The position numbers and the translations under genes were made by a program. This document shows, one piece after another, positions 54,226 through 63,675 of a stretch of 64,000 bases of DNA. Position 1 is the first letter of the stretch. Every line of letters begins with the position of its first letter. The notes beneath the pieces were generated by a model. It worked only from the letters and a program-made list of their open reading frames with translations, had not been told where the DNA came from and made no database searches. The DNA is from Actinernus sp. WN-2022 (taxonomy: Eukaryota > Cnidaria > Anthozoa > Actiniaria > Actinernidae), in contig JAOWCC010000936.1 of the NCBI GenBank assembly GCA_030867875.1, positions 81,129,032 through 81,193,031 on the forward strand, read 5' to 3'.

Positions 54226-55207
54226 TCATTTTTTTCCTTCTAATTATTTCATTGGTTAATACTTGTACATTCAATAGAAAACCAATATATTTTCATTAGG
54301 TAATTTTTGATCAAGCTATAACTGTACTTGTGGTCTGATTTCAAAGAGAATCATTATTGGGGAAAGTTATCAAATTTGTGATTCAAATATCTTTTGTTTT
54401 CAATACATGAAAATACTAAATCATTGAAAAATCAGGCTTTAAAAAACGGATTATATCTTCTTACTTATTGACATGATTGACTTTCCACTGTTGACTTTCT
54501 TTTTCTAACTATTACTACTATATTTATTTTGTTTATTTATTCTATATTAGTTAAGTTATCCTTATTTAATTAGTAATATATAAAAAAAATTATGTCCCGC
54601 ATTATTAATATGAATGTGTGAATGTGTTCAAAAATGTCCTTACTTATTAAGCTATTTTTAATACTTTTGTTAGTGCTATTTAGCTTGTTGATTAGCTTTA
54701 GCTATTTCTAAATAGCCAGTACTCTAGGTTTAGTTTTATTGTTTTTAATCATGTCATGTACGAAATAAAGTTGTTGTTCCCCCTTTTTGATTGGCTGGAT
54801 GGTGATGTATTTCAATTTTCACAACAAAAATGACTGTGATTTTGATTGTGGACATCTCAGACAGCACTTAGGCATATTCAAGCACAGTTGTTATTGGGAG
54901 TTGCTCATTGCTGCACCCTATGGTATGTTTCTCCTGTTCTTTGGTGAACCATTACTTTAAAAAAAGTACCTGCAGATTGAGTCATAATAGATTATCACTG
55001 GGAAATAACCCCCTTGCCCTAGTAGTTATAGCCAGGGTGGGTAGGGGTGTGGTAAGGGGTGCAGGTGGGTGTGTGATTCTTTTCATGTACCAGCTTTAAT
55101 TTTTCACAGCCTGGTCTGTTTCACTGCATAATGTGCAGACTATTCAAGAAGATTAACATTGCTACTGTCAGACTTCCTCTTTATGCGTAGGTTAAATGTA
55201 ACATGTA

Positions 55208-55360
55208 GGGCTGTGTGCAACAAGGGCATAAGTGACTACTGATCACATTCTAAATTCTCCTTCAGATTCTTTGTTTTCTAAGGGAGAATTCAGAACGGAG
55301 TCACTTACATGTACTGACCCTTATTGCAGGAGTCACTTACACCGTTATTGCACACAGCCC
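55208..55360. mobile_element. 153-bp MITE
   Basis: GGGCTGTGTGCAACAAGGGC at the left is mirrored by CGTTATTGCACACAGCCC at the right, with AAGTGAC/GTCACTT inside. It lies in the intron before the repeat exon. Confidence 0.7.
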
Positions 55361-55716
55361 TTCGTATGTAATAATCTATATGAAATGTTATTATGTCAAA
55401 TATTATCTTGTGGGTGTTATTATAATGGGAGGGGGGAGGAAATGTTTTCATTTAAAGGAAATGCTGGCTGTTGGAACAAGTTGCCGTTAAATTGTTAGCA
55501 ATATGGTCTAAGTTGAAAATAATGTTGACAAACTTGAAAATATATTTTAGTTTTTGAAAAAATTGACATGAATATGAGCCATGGGCATCGCCATCTTTGC
55601 AGGCTCCTCAAGAAAGTACTCCATAAGCTGCACACAATGTCCCTGGGGTTACAGTTAGATGACACAGGCACTGATTAATGTTGTTTCAATTTCCATCCCT
55701 TTATATTTATATTTAG

Positions 55717-56127
55717 ATGGAGCCTATTGTGTTAACATTAATGATGACAAGAAACAGATACATGTACCACAGAAAACACAAGGAAGTAGCACAGACACTA
55801 CACACGGTGCCTCCAGTGGTGTGAATGGACAGACACAACCAGCGAGTGCCACAGACACTACACAGGGTGCCTCCAGTGGTGTGAATGGACAGACACAACC
55901 AGCAAGTACCACAGACACTACACAGGGTGCCTCCAGTGGTGTGAATGGACAGACACAACCAGCAAGTACCACAAACACTACACAGGGTGCCTCCAGTGGT
56001 GTGAATGGACATACACAACCAGCAAGTACCACAGACACTACCCAGCTTGTTTCTGGTTTGACGACTCTAACAGTGTCACAAGCTGATGGTTCTGTTGAAA
56101 GAGCAGCAGATCCAAGAGCTGCTCTAG
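55717..56127 (+). CDS. Thr/Ser-rich repeat exon of the right-hand host gene
   Basis: Acceptor atatttag (ending 55716), donor GCTCTAG|GTAAAT (56127/56128), phase 1-1, 137 codons. After a short lead (DGAYCVNINDDKKQIHV) it has four to five 20-residue repeats of the form TTDTTQGASSGVNGQTQPAS, encoded by near-identical 60-bp DNA units, then a short charged tail. This mucin-like, probably O-glycosylated or unstructured linker would join the upstream domain to the Death-like domain. Unit number is probably variable between individuals, since the DNA units are almost identical. Confidence 0.65.
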
Positions 56128-56378
56128 GTAAATGACCTTACTCTCTGACTGAATAGTCACCTACAACCACACACATCAGGATGGAACAACATGTTAACTA
56201 TACACATACCAACTATGCACCAACTTACATTGTGTCAAGCACTTTCCTTGCTTCAGGGGACTTACTTTTGCTTACAGAATTCAAGCCTACAATGTAATAC
56301 TAATTTTAGTAAATCACGTCTTTCTGCTCTGGCATCACCTGATGCGCTAAATCCGATCTGTACCCGAGACACAACTTT

Positions 56379-56994
56379 ATGCACTTGTCATCGGCTCCCC
56401 GATGGGGGTTAATTAATTACCCCGGGAAAATGTGGGGACTTTGCTATTTTTGTATTGCAAAGCGCCTATATTTCCCCACATGTTGGGCACTTTTTTCAGC
56501 AAAGATCCCAGTACTAGTGGGGCAAGGCAAGCCCCCAACATGAATTAACCCAGGCAAAAAATGTGTTAAACTGACTTACAAACGAAGTTCTGAATAAAAA
56601 AATATTACGCTAACTCTAAGCCCGTGCAAAATTATGTTATTTGAAATAAAAAGTATAAACTAATGAAAGGAGCAGCCAACAAATACTCTAGTTTGACAGA
56701 TGGTGTATTTTATACACGAAACGTACAGGTTTAACGCACATAACGTTTTCAACACCTTCGAAGGGTCAGCCATCTTTGATTGAAAGCGTGACTCGTTCCC
56801 ATCAATTCGCGGTGTGCCTCACATACAGCTAGCCCACAATTAAAATATTTCCATGAAAAATACTGCAAGCAAAGTCCCCACATTTCCCCCCACCCCAAAG
56901 GGCACGGATTTGTTGTGAAGTCCCTACAAAGTCCCCAATTCCCCCACCTACAGCCCGGGGTCCCCTCCCTCGGGGAAGCCGATGAAAAGTGCAT
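56379..56994. mobile_element. 616-bp MITE
   Basis: ATGCACTTGTCATCGGCTCC at the left is mirrored by GAAGCCGATGAAAAGTGCAT at the right. GTGGGGACTTTG and CAAAGTCCCCAC form an inner pair. It is in the intron after the repeat exon and has no ORF. Confidence 0.7.
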
Positions 56995-57616
56995 TATTCC
57001 TAAAACTTCATTTTAGGGACACTTTTTTTCCTTTGCATCTTCAATGTATGGAACGCAATACCGGATGAAATCAAATCATCCTCGACTTTCCCAAGTTTTA
57101 AATGCAAACTCCAGAACTCTTTCTTCAACCACCGTATTAAAGTGCATGTTCAACCACGGTATTTATCTTATTGTGGGATGGGTTGTGGCAAAATTTGTAA
57201 ATGAAAAAAATAAAAAAGCCTGCAGTCAGTAAACATAGTTACTTAAGGAGCAGTGTCACGATTCTGATTGGTTGTTATAGACAATGGCAAAATCAAGCTC
57301 TGTCACTTCCCTTTCGATTGAAATAAATAAAATGGTGCTTTATAAAAATATAACATCAAACCTAACCGTATAATACTGAAGTATAGCTTTAAAGCAATTT
57401 CGGCTCAAGATATCGTGCAAATACGCCGATGCAAGCGGATTACTCACGGACTTCTACTTCTGTCACATCTTTTGATTTCTTGTCCATCTGACATTTTCAA
57501 AACTTTGGGCATGAATACTAATCGTGACACTGCTCCTTTAAGTTTACATTGTTACATTGTTTTTAGATGTGAGAAGGAGCAACTCCTGACTGTGTTTTTT
57601 TGCTTTCTCTTTTAAG

Positions 57617-57886
57617 TGTCTGACATTTTGAAGGATAGAGCAATCCTTCAAAAAGTAGAACATCACCTGGATAGACAGCACCGGTTTGTTCACAACTGGG
57701 AATTTGTAGCCAGTGAACTTAAAGTTCCTCCTCTTGAGCGAGCAAAATTTAAAAGCAACACAAAGCACAGTCCAACAGAGGATCTCCTAATCTACGTTGA
57801 AGAAAAGCTGGTCAACGAACTGATATCAGCTCTCTTGAGTATTTGCAGGAAAGATATAGTACTGATGATTAGACGACGTATTCCAG
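57617..57886 (+). CDS. Death-like domain exon of the right-hand host gene
   Basis: Acceptor tttctcttttaag (ending 57616) and donor ATTCCAG|GTGAAA (57886/57887), phase 1 at both ends, 90 codons. It is paralogous to the exon at 1215-1505: LQKVEHHLDRQHRFVHNWEF with the conserved Trp, LERAKFKSNTKHSPTEDLL, and the closing helix CRKDIVLMIRRRIPG. This makes the two host genes relatives. Further exons downstream are not visible before element B begins at 59.3 kb. Confidence 0.65.
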
Positions 57887-57917
57887 GTGAAACCTAATAT
57901 GTGGCAATCCTTTATAA

Positions 57918-58041
57918 AGGACGACACGAATTTTTTACCAAAAATACAATAGAATACAACACAATACAATTCAATACAACAATAGAATGCAACACAATAC
58001 AATACAATAGAATACAATTTGGTAGCAATTCGTGTCGTCCT
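57918..58041. mobile_element. 124-bp MITE with AATACAATAG microsatellite
   Basis: AGGACGACACGAATT is mirrored at the right end. The middle is degenerate AATACAATAGAATACAACAC repeats. Confidence 0.75.
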
Positions 58042-58121
58042 ACATGAAGGGATGGCCTAATATGTTATACATGGGGAAAATCATGTCACTCGCTCATTCA
58101 CTCACTCCGTAAGGTGTTAAC

Positions 58122-58860
58122 CAACCTCGTCCCCAGGGTCTTCTCGGTCAGATCCAAGATGGCGGCTACCCGAGAGAAGACCCTGGTAAAGGCTGGATCA
58201 CGTGATCAAATACTCCCAGATTTTGGGAGTATTTTGTCACGTGGTTTGGCAATCTAAGATGGTGGCCAAGCTAAATATGGGAATATTTCATGACGTGTAC
58301 AAACCATAGGTATCCCAATTCGGAGTGAGCGAGAAGCGATTAACGGTGTTTCCACGCGGCGAACGATGCAGTGAAAACAGGTCTACTAAATGGCTCGAAA
58401 TGGAGTTTAATTGGATAAAGAAACAGTGGAAAGGTATCAGAAAGCTACTGAGGATGTATCTAAGTAGAAGAGAATCCTAAAAAGCCGTTCATTTTCCGTT
58501 AGCGTTGAAGCGAAGCGATCGATAGCACATGTTCAGTATTTACGGTTTCTCCTGGCTTTCCCACTGATGAATCTTACCAGAAAACTACCCAGTAATGCAC
58601 TTCATCTATTGCTCTATCTACACAACGTGTTTTAAGGTTATTTAAAATCGTTTTATTGATAAAATTTGAGCAATCTAAACTATATACAAGTTCATCTCTC
58701 TGGACCCAGTCCGTTTGGCCAATAAAAAGCATTGTTAGAACAACCCTTGCGTCATAATCGAAGAGCCAATCAGAATACTTGACAGTTCAGCGTTTACCAG
58801 GTCTTCTCTCGGGTATCTGCCATCTTGGATCTGACCGAGAAGACCCTGGGGACGAGGTTG
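58122..58860. mobile_element. 739-bp MITE with 9-bp target duplication (MULE-like)
   Basis: GGTGTTAAC at 58113-58121 and 58861-58869 flanks inverted ends CAACCTCGTCCCCAGGGTCT / AGACCCTGGGGACGAGGTTG, extending through TCAGATCCAAGATGGC. A 9-bp duplication suggests a Mutator-like parent. A fragment of the same family is at 7174-7230. Confidence 0.85.
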
Positions 58861-59255
58861 GGTGTTAACAAATCGATTTTATCGATCCACATTATTCAAT
58901 CGATATTCCCCAAGTTCTTTGTTGTCACTCGCACGTCCGTCTAATACATGTGGGAGATGTATATGATGTTTAGAGAGTTTTCATCACCATCTAAGACCAA
59001 CCCTTTTTTCCAAGCTACAACTGATCCAAATAAAGCGTGGAAACAATCGTCAGTTTTTTTTTAACATGTCAAATGGTAAACAAAATTTAAAAGTTTTATT
59101 TGATCTATTATTTTAATATTTTTTTAGATATGTTTGCGTTCTAACAAAGCTATCGTGACGTCAGAGCCTTTGTTAATTTATTTACCTCTTGACCTCTTCC
59201 ACCGCGAATTACCAAAATGGAGGAAGGAATATTCAGTCTTGTATCTTGTGCTCTG

Positions 59256-59397
59256 AGTAGTATATGTGGAGTCAAAATGATACCCGTTTTTGGGAATTTT
59301 TTTAACGTAGTGGAGAGCTTCGTTCAGACCTCAGCTCTCCACTACGTTAACAAGAATTCTCAAAAACGGATATCATTTTTCCTCCACATATACTACT
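59256..59397. repeat. AGTAGTATA hairpin at the left of element B
   Basis: AGTAGTATATGTGGAGTCAA at 59256 is mirrored by ATATACTACT ending 59397. The arms pair almost completely through CGTAGTGGAGAGCT. It belongs to the hairpin family at the candidate ends of element A and may mark the left terminus of element B. Confidence 0.6.
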
Positions 59398-59550
59398 GAA
59401 ATCATAAGAATTGCGACGATACCATTCTTTATCTATTTATCCATTCGATTTTCGTAGACCATGAACGAGAAAAAAAAGCATGGATAGAAACCGTTATTTC
59501 GTCTCTTTTCATTCTTTTTGCCTTACTGCCAACATTATTGCACGAACGAG

Positions 59551-59552
<2 letters not shown>

Positions 59553-59586
<34 letters not shown>

Positions 59587-59617
59587 AATAGAGACTGTCG
59601 TTTCGTCTCTCTTCATT
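59553..59617 (-). terminator. Hairpin plus long T-tract (minus strand) after Cys-rich gene of element B
   Basis: AATGAATAGAGAC (59583-59595) pairs with GTCTCTCTTCATT (59605-59617) with one mismatch. Read on the minus strand it is followed by about 32 T (59553-59584). It lies ~130 bp beyond the stop of the minus-strand gene at 59746. It resembles the signal at 32717 in element A. Confidence 0.5.
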
Positions 59618-59745
59618 TTTTTTTTCCTTTTTTTTTTTACTGCCATTCGAAAGCCCTTAGCGAACCCTCTACGTCTCCATAAGTCTTACGGTACTTCAAT
59701 TCTGCCAGTACTTTCGAGAAGCGATTTTCTTTTACTAAGTTCACG

Positions 59746-60096
59746 TCATAGTGGTGCACTACACGTTGTACAAAGTCTGTAGCTAGTTCGACAATCACGA
59801 TCGCATTTACGACATGGATATGCGAAGCCCTCTATGTTTTTATGAGTCTTACGGTCCTTCTTGATTTTGCGTTTCTCTCCACTAAGTTCACGTTGGCGTC
59901 GTGCACCACACGTTGTACAAAGTCCGTAACTAGTTCGACAACCACGACCGCATTTAGAACATGGACCGAATGGGGTGGCTCCTCTTCGTATCTGATAGTC
60001 GTGTTGAGCACAATATTCTGACACCTTCGAAATCTTCCTTATACATTTCGTGTCCTTGCCTCGCATTAACCAACTACAAGTTATCGTCTCAGACAT
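59746..60096 (-). CDS. Small Cys-rich zinc-binding protein, element B (intact)
   Basis: 116 aa from ATG 60096. It starts MSETITCSWLMRGKDTKC, with YCAQHDYQI, then two copies of a Cys module: PCSKCGRGC-x6-LCTTCG and PCRKCDRDC-x6-LCTTC, separated by a Lys/Arg-rich linker. The pattern suggests two small zinc-binding folds. It is homologous to 22254-22466 of element A, where only one module remains; the orientation relative to the rest of the block differs between A and B. Function unknown. Confidence 0.65.
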   Translation of the reverse strand: MSETITCSWLMRGKDTKCIRKISKVSEYCAQHDYQIRRGATPFGPCSKCGRGCRTSYGLCTTCGARRQRELSGEKRKIKKDRKTHKNIEGFAYPCRKCDRDCRTSYRLCTTCSAPL

Positions 60097-60602
60097 CGCG
60101 CGATGTATACCTTGTACTAGTTTATTTCTAAATGCTTTTTTTTTTTATTTCAACCTATCCCTAAATAACTAAAAGTCCTTTGAGAGCGGAAGTCGTATTT
60201 ACGTTTGGCAGAGCAGCTGCCGTATGTTAATTATGGCTGGCGAAATCTACATACGAATCACGTCCATTGCGTAAGCCAAGGGGGATGAATACATACATTC
60301 CTGAGTTCCCCCTAAAATTCCTGAGCGCCCCGATTTTGCTTGAACGAGTGAAACTGGGGCGCTAAGGAATGCAAAAAAGTTTGGCGACCCTAAAATTTAC
60401 GTACGACTCAGACAATTTTTATTTCACCTGCCCCCGTGACATAGTTTGACGTGACTAGACAAAAATCTACATACGACCGCAAAACAACACGGTAATTTAT
60501 ACGAACTAAGAGCATCTGTTCTTAGCACAGTAATTTATACGATTTTCTTAGTGAAGTTAAAATAGACTCCGTGATGGTTTCTTTCATAGGAGATGTTGAT
60601 TC
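60097..60602. promoter_or_regulatory. Intergenic region with stem-loops (element B)
   Basis: No gene is supportable. ATTCCTGAGCGCCCC (60317-60331) pairs with GGGGCGCTAAGGAAT (60356-60370). Near 60490-60531 GTAATTTATACGA occurs twice around CTAAGAGCATCTGTTCTTAG, another stem-loop. They are candidates for control of the two flanking viral genes. Confidence 0.4.
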
Positions 60603-61226
60603 TTATCCCACTAGACTGCCAAGCTTTGCTCTCATTTCCTTTCGGATCTCCGAGCGAAGTTCTTCTACGTTTTTTGACCCTCTTTCTTGCCTATTTTTTT
60701 GTCGTATTTCGAGCTTGAGTGATTCGTATTTCGATCTTTCATCGATAACACTTCCGAACTCGGCTTCTGAAATATTACCATCGGCTAGAGCCTTTGAGAC
60801 TTTGACTTCCACGGAATTGGCCTTAGCCTTTGCCAACATAACGGTCTTTTCGTGCTTCGAGACGCGAATGCCAAGTTTCTTACTTGCGATAGACATCGAG
60901 GCCGAAATGACGGCACAAACAAACCCAATACTTCCTAATGAAATACCCACAGGTATCCCGATCCCTGTAAACGTCAAGCCCAACGCCATAGCGGATAATG
61001 CACCACTCAAGCTACCTGTGGCCACAGCAACCCCGTGAACAATACCACGCGCTCGGGCATATTTCTTACGAACTACTTCGTAGTGCTTTGCCTGCCGTTC
61101 GAGTTCAGCAAGTGTGTCACATACTTTTTGTAGCCGAAAGCTATCTCCAGACAAAACGGTTTCAGATGAACGTAGATTGGGATAGATCGGCGCCGTTGGA
61201 ATTGTTTGAATCGAATCGCTTGCCAT
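60603..61226 (-). CDS. Glycine-rich membrane protein, element B (intact)
   Basis: 207 aa. It starts MASDSIQTIPTAPIYPN and has a charged helix (YEVVRKKYARARGIVHG). Two hydrophobic Gly/Ala/Ser segments follow at ~70-125 (GSLSGALSAMALGLTFTG, GSIGFVCAVISASMS), then SKKLGIRVSKHEK, and a charged C-terminal coil ending MRAKLGSLVG. Two copies occur in element A (23365-24263 and 38299-38897), both broken. TACGTATA (minus strand, 61234-61241) precedes the start by 7 bp. The overall plan, an amphipathic arm plus a hydrophobic hairpin plus a coil, suits a membrane-perturbing or virion membrane protein; that is inference. Confidence 0.7.
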   Translation of the reverse strand: MASDSIQTIPTAPIYPNLRSSETVLSGDSFRLQKVCDTLAELERQAKHYEVVRKKYARARGIVHGVAVATGSLSGALSAMALGLTFTGIGIPVGISLGSIGFVCAVISASMSIASKKLGIRVSKHEKTVMLAKAKANSVEVKVSKALADGNISEAEFGSVIDERSKYESLKLEIRQKNRQERGSKNVEELRSEIRKEMRAKLGSLVG

Positions 61227-61233
61227 CGCATAT

Positions 61234-61241
61234 TATACGTA
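61234..61241 (-). promoter_or_regulatory. TACGTATA motif in element B
   Basis: It lies in the 19-bp gap between the penton-like stop (61246) and the membrane-protein ATG (61226). Confidence 0.4.
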
Positions 61242-61245
61242 TGGC

Positions 61246-61911
61246 TTACTCAATCTTCAATACGTATCGTATGGGTCGACCACGGAAGTCTACCACGTTG
61301 CCTTTCTCATCACGAATCGTCAGACGAAGGCTGTTTCGTGTTGTACCTAGAGCTCGGACAGGTAGTGGGAGCGTCGCAGAATACGTTGTCTTTGCAAAAC
61401 TCTCACCTCGGATCTCAATGCTAGCTAGGACTTGCGATCGCTTTCCCTCGAGAAGTGCGAAAGCGGAATTCACCACATCGCAGTGGACGTACGCTGTGTG
61501 GATATCCTTGATTACCAGGTCGTAGTGTCCAACTTTTAGCGATACGTTTCCCTCCGCATCTTCATTTCCTTCGATACCCAATAGTTCGCAGAGATTCTTA
61601 CTGAACTTGATTGGTTTCTGTATCTTTAGGATCCAATCCCTCTTACCGCTTCTATTTATAAAGCTTACGACTTTATTCGACATAGCTTCATTGAAGAAGG
61701 GCTGGAGTTTACGTATGTTATGAGACCCCGGATAGATTTTGTATGGGAACCCTAAGCCTCCGGTATCCCACTCGAACGTAGCCTCCGTTTCTAGGTTCCA
61801 CCAGCTATTCTCAAAAGTGACCTCAACTAGCGAAATATTGTTGATAGGAATAGGTCGATCGAAGTAGACCGTATGGTCAGCCGAGGTTGTGGTGACATTT
61901 AAGATTACCAT
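61246..61911 (-). CDS. Penton-like minor capsid candidate, element B (intact)
   Basis: 221 aa, complete. It starts MVILNVTTTSADHTVYF, then ISLVEVTFENSWWNLE, GYLGFPYKIY-like strands, VGHYDLVIKDIHTAYVH, SQVLASIEIRGESF, LRLTIRDEKGNVVDFRG and a final RPIRYVLKIE. The protein looks all-beta. It lies just upstream of the membrane protein gene, on the same strand and only 19 bp away, and divergent from the 550-aa gene. Size and context suit the single-jelly-roll minor capsid (penton) of Polinton-like viruses; I could not confirm the fold. The broken homologue in A is 24299-24967. Confidence 0.6.
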   Translation of the reverse strand: MVILNVTTTSADHTVYFDRPIPINNISLVEVTFENSWWNLETEATFEWDTGGLGFPYKIYPGSHNIRKLQPFFNEAMSNKVVSFINRSGKRDWILKIQKPIKFSKNLCELLGIEGNEDAEGNVSLKVGHYDLVIKDIHTAYVHCDVVNSAFALLEGKRSQVLASIEIRGESFAKTTYSATLPLPVRALGTTRNSLRLTIRDEKGNVVDFRGRPIRYVLKIE

Positions 61912-62022
61912 ATTAAAGCCTGAAGTTTACTTCAATGATACTAACGTATATTCTTTACTTCACGATATTAACATATGTCGTAACTTTAATACGTATCAAT
62001 ATCAAACAGATTAGTCAAGTGA
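61912..62022. promoter_or_regulatory. Divergent promoter interval in element B
   Basis: The 111-bp spacer between divergent genes contains TAACGTATATTC (61942) and ATACGTATCAATATC (~61990), variants of the TACGTATA word. In A the matching spacer holds the exact word at 25122-25129. Confidence 0.4.
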
Positions 62023-63675
62023 ATGAGTCGAACGGATTGGTTGAAGAAATTCCCATTTGCAGATCCTTCTCAGACAATAGCTTGGCCCGGCGCCGCGGAT
62101 AAGGAAACCCGTGATACTATGCCTAATAAAGTTCATTTCGTAGGTGATTGGGGTAACTATATTGCACCTCGCAATGCGAAGGCTTTAGCGGCCTTCAAGA
62201 AAAATTATCCTCATGCGGATTTCGATAAGTTCTCAGCTAGGACAACGGCATCCGACATACATGATGAGTCTACATACGAGACTAGAATCATGTTTTACGA
62301 TGGTGGGCAGCATTGGAATATGAGTGGTATCATACCAGTAGATGTCAGAAATCGTCTACACGAAGCGTTACGCGTGACAACGCAAAAACATGTGACAGTT
62401 GTGGGTTTTCCACTTCCCTTCAGAAGGACTGATTTTAAGTATCCAGTTCCAGCTGTTCCCTGGAATATCGACGCCAAAGACATAGACCCCTTTATGCGAA
62501 TTCTCAAGATCTACGTAACGAAGGATCAGTTCTTCATGTCGGAGCCGCGAGATATCTTACTAGGGCTGGGGTTTGCTTTTCCTACGGACACCATTAACGA
62601 CAACGACGACGAAGAAGACGATAAGTCCGAAAAAGCGCAAGAATGGTTAGATGCTCTACCAATGAGGCATTGGCAGCAACAATTCTGTTTCGTAGTTTGG
62701 TGCGCAACGGCTGGCTGCGGAGTGTCGTTCGATGACCATCTTTCAGATGACGCACCAATCACTGATTACATTCGTAGCTTTTACCGCTTCCACGTATACT
62801 ACACAATCATGCGATTACTGTTCGAATTGGGAGTCCCCCTCCCCAGAGAAAACATCTTTAATAAGAACAACAACGTTCCATGGAACTCCATCGTATACGA
62901 CAGGCTCAGGAGAGAGTTTGGAGTTGCCAAAGTTAACTTCGCCCTGCGCCGAGCAAGATTTACTGATAAGTCGTTTGGGTTCGATACGAATGGGCCACTC
63001 GATATTCCGACGAGGTTCTATCGCAATGAAATGGCGAAAAAGCAGCACAATTGGTTCGTTCCGCAGCAGGGCAAGGGACTGACTAAGGCTGGGGTAGTCC
63101 GAATTAATACGTCTGTAAAGGTCTACGTGTTCTGTATCCTAGGAGCCCAGGGTGTGGGAACGGTCCCGATCGTAGGGTCGCCAGGCTTGTCACCCGGTGT
63201 CCAGAAAGACTTCAAAAAACTGCTGAGAGATACCATCATGGAAAAGGATTGGGATAGTTTAGTGCAATATAACAAAGTCCTGAATGACACGAACTCTCGT
63301 CTCGACCTAGCGATCGCTAAGGGTTGTATGTTAATACCCAGCAATATGAATATCAATAAGAAGAGCATAGTGGGTTATAACAACTACCTGAAAATGTCGA
63401 ATAAGCCAGGCCTAAGTTTAGGAATGAACGATAATATCAACCTCGATGAAAAAACTCCGCCACCAGACCACATGGAAGGCTCGAAACCAAAAACGCATAA
63501 ACCTGCTATGGAAGACTCGAAACCAAAAACGCATAAACCTGCTACAGACAGCGGAGCCACAACGGATAAGCCACATAGGCGACAAAGTCGCGGTGTATCA
63601 CCAACGAGTCACGAAACCAATTTGGCAATCGTGGGTATTGTGGCCGGCGTAGCCTCATGGATGATATTTCGTTAG
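62023..63675 (+). CDS. Large conserved viral-block protein with C-terminal membrane anchor, element B (intact)
   Basis: 550 aa from ATG 62023. Shared with the element A homologue (25148-26963) are NYPHADFDKFSA, FCFVVWCATAGCGVSFD, SFYRFHVYYTIMRLLFELG, VYVFCILGAQGVG and SIVGYNNYLKMSN. After ~440 residues comes a low-complexity linker with tandem SKPKTHKPAMED units, then a single C-terminal hydrophobic helix (LAIVGIVAGVASWMIFR) that ends the protein. The TAG (63673-63675) overlaps the TAA of the converging gene (63672-63674). A tail-anchored virion or packaging protein is plausible; I do not recognise the family. Confidence 0.65.
   Translation: MSRTDWLKKFPFADPSQTIAWPGAADKETRDTMPNKVHFVGDWGNYIAPRNAKALAAFKKNYPHADFDKFSARTTASDIHDESTYETRIMFYDGGQHWNMSGIIPVDVRNRLHEALRVTTQKHVTVVGFPLPFRRTDFKYPVPAVPWNIDAKDIDPFMRILKIYVTKDQFFMSEPRDILLGLGFAFPTDTINDNDDEEDDKSEKAQEWLDALPMRHWQQQFCFVVWCATAGCGVSFDDHLSDDAPITDYIRSFYRFHVYYTIMRLLFELGVPLPRENIFNKNNNVPWNSIVYDRLRREFGVAKVNFALRRARFTDKSFGFDTNGPLDIPTRFYRNEMAKKQHNWFVPQQGKGLTKAGVVRINTSVKVYVFCILGAQGVGTVPIVGSPGLSPGVQKDFKKLLRDTIMEKDWDSLVQYNKVLNDTNSRLDLAIAKGCMLIPSNMNINKKSIVGYNNYLKMSNKPGLSLGMNDNINLDEKTPPPDHMEGSKPKTHKPAMEDSKPKTHKPATDSGATTDKPHRRQSRGVSPTSHETNLAIVGIVAGVASWMIFR

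Noticed and set aside
55713..56038. Minus-strand frames with GGTLCSVCGTCW repeats
   Set aside because: They are shadows of the Thr/Ser-rich plus-strand exon, which has proper splice sites and phase.
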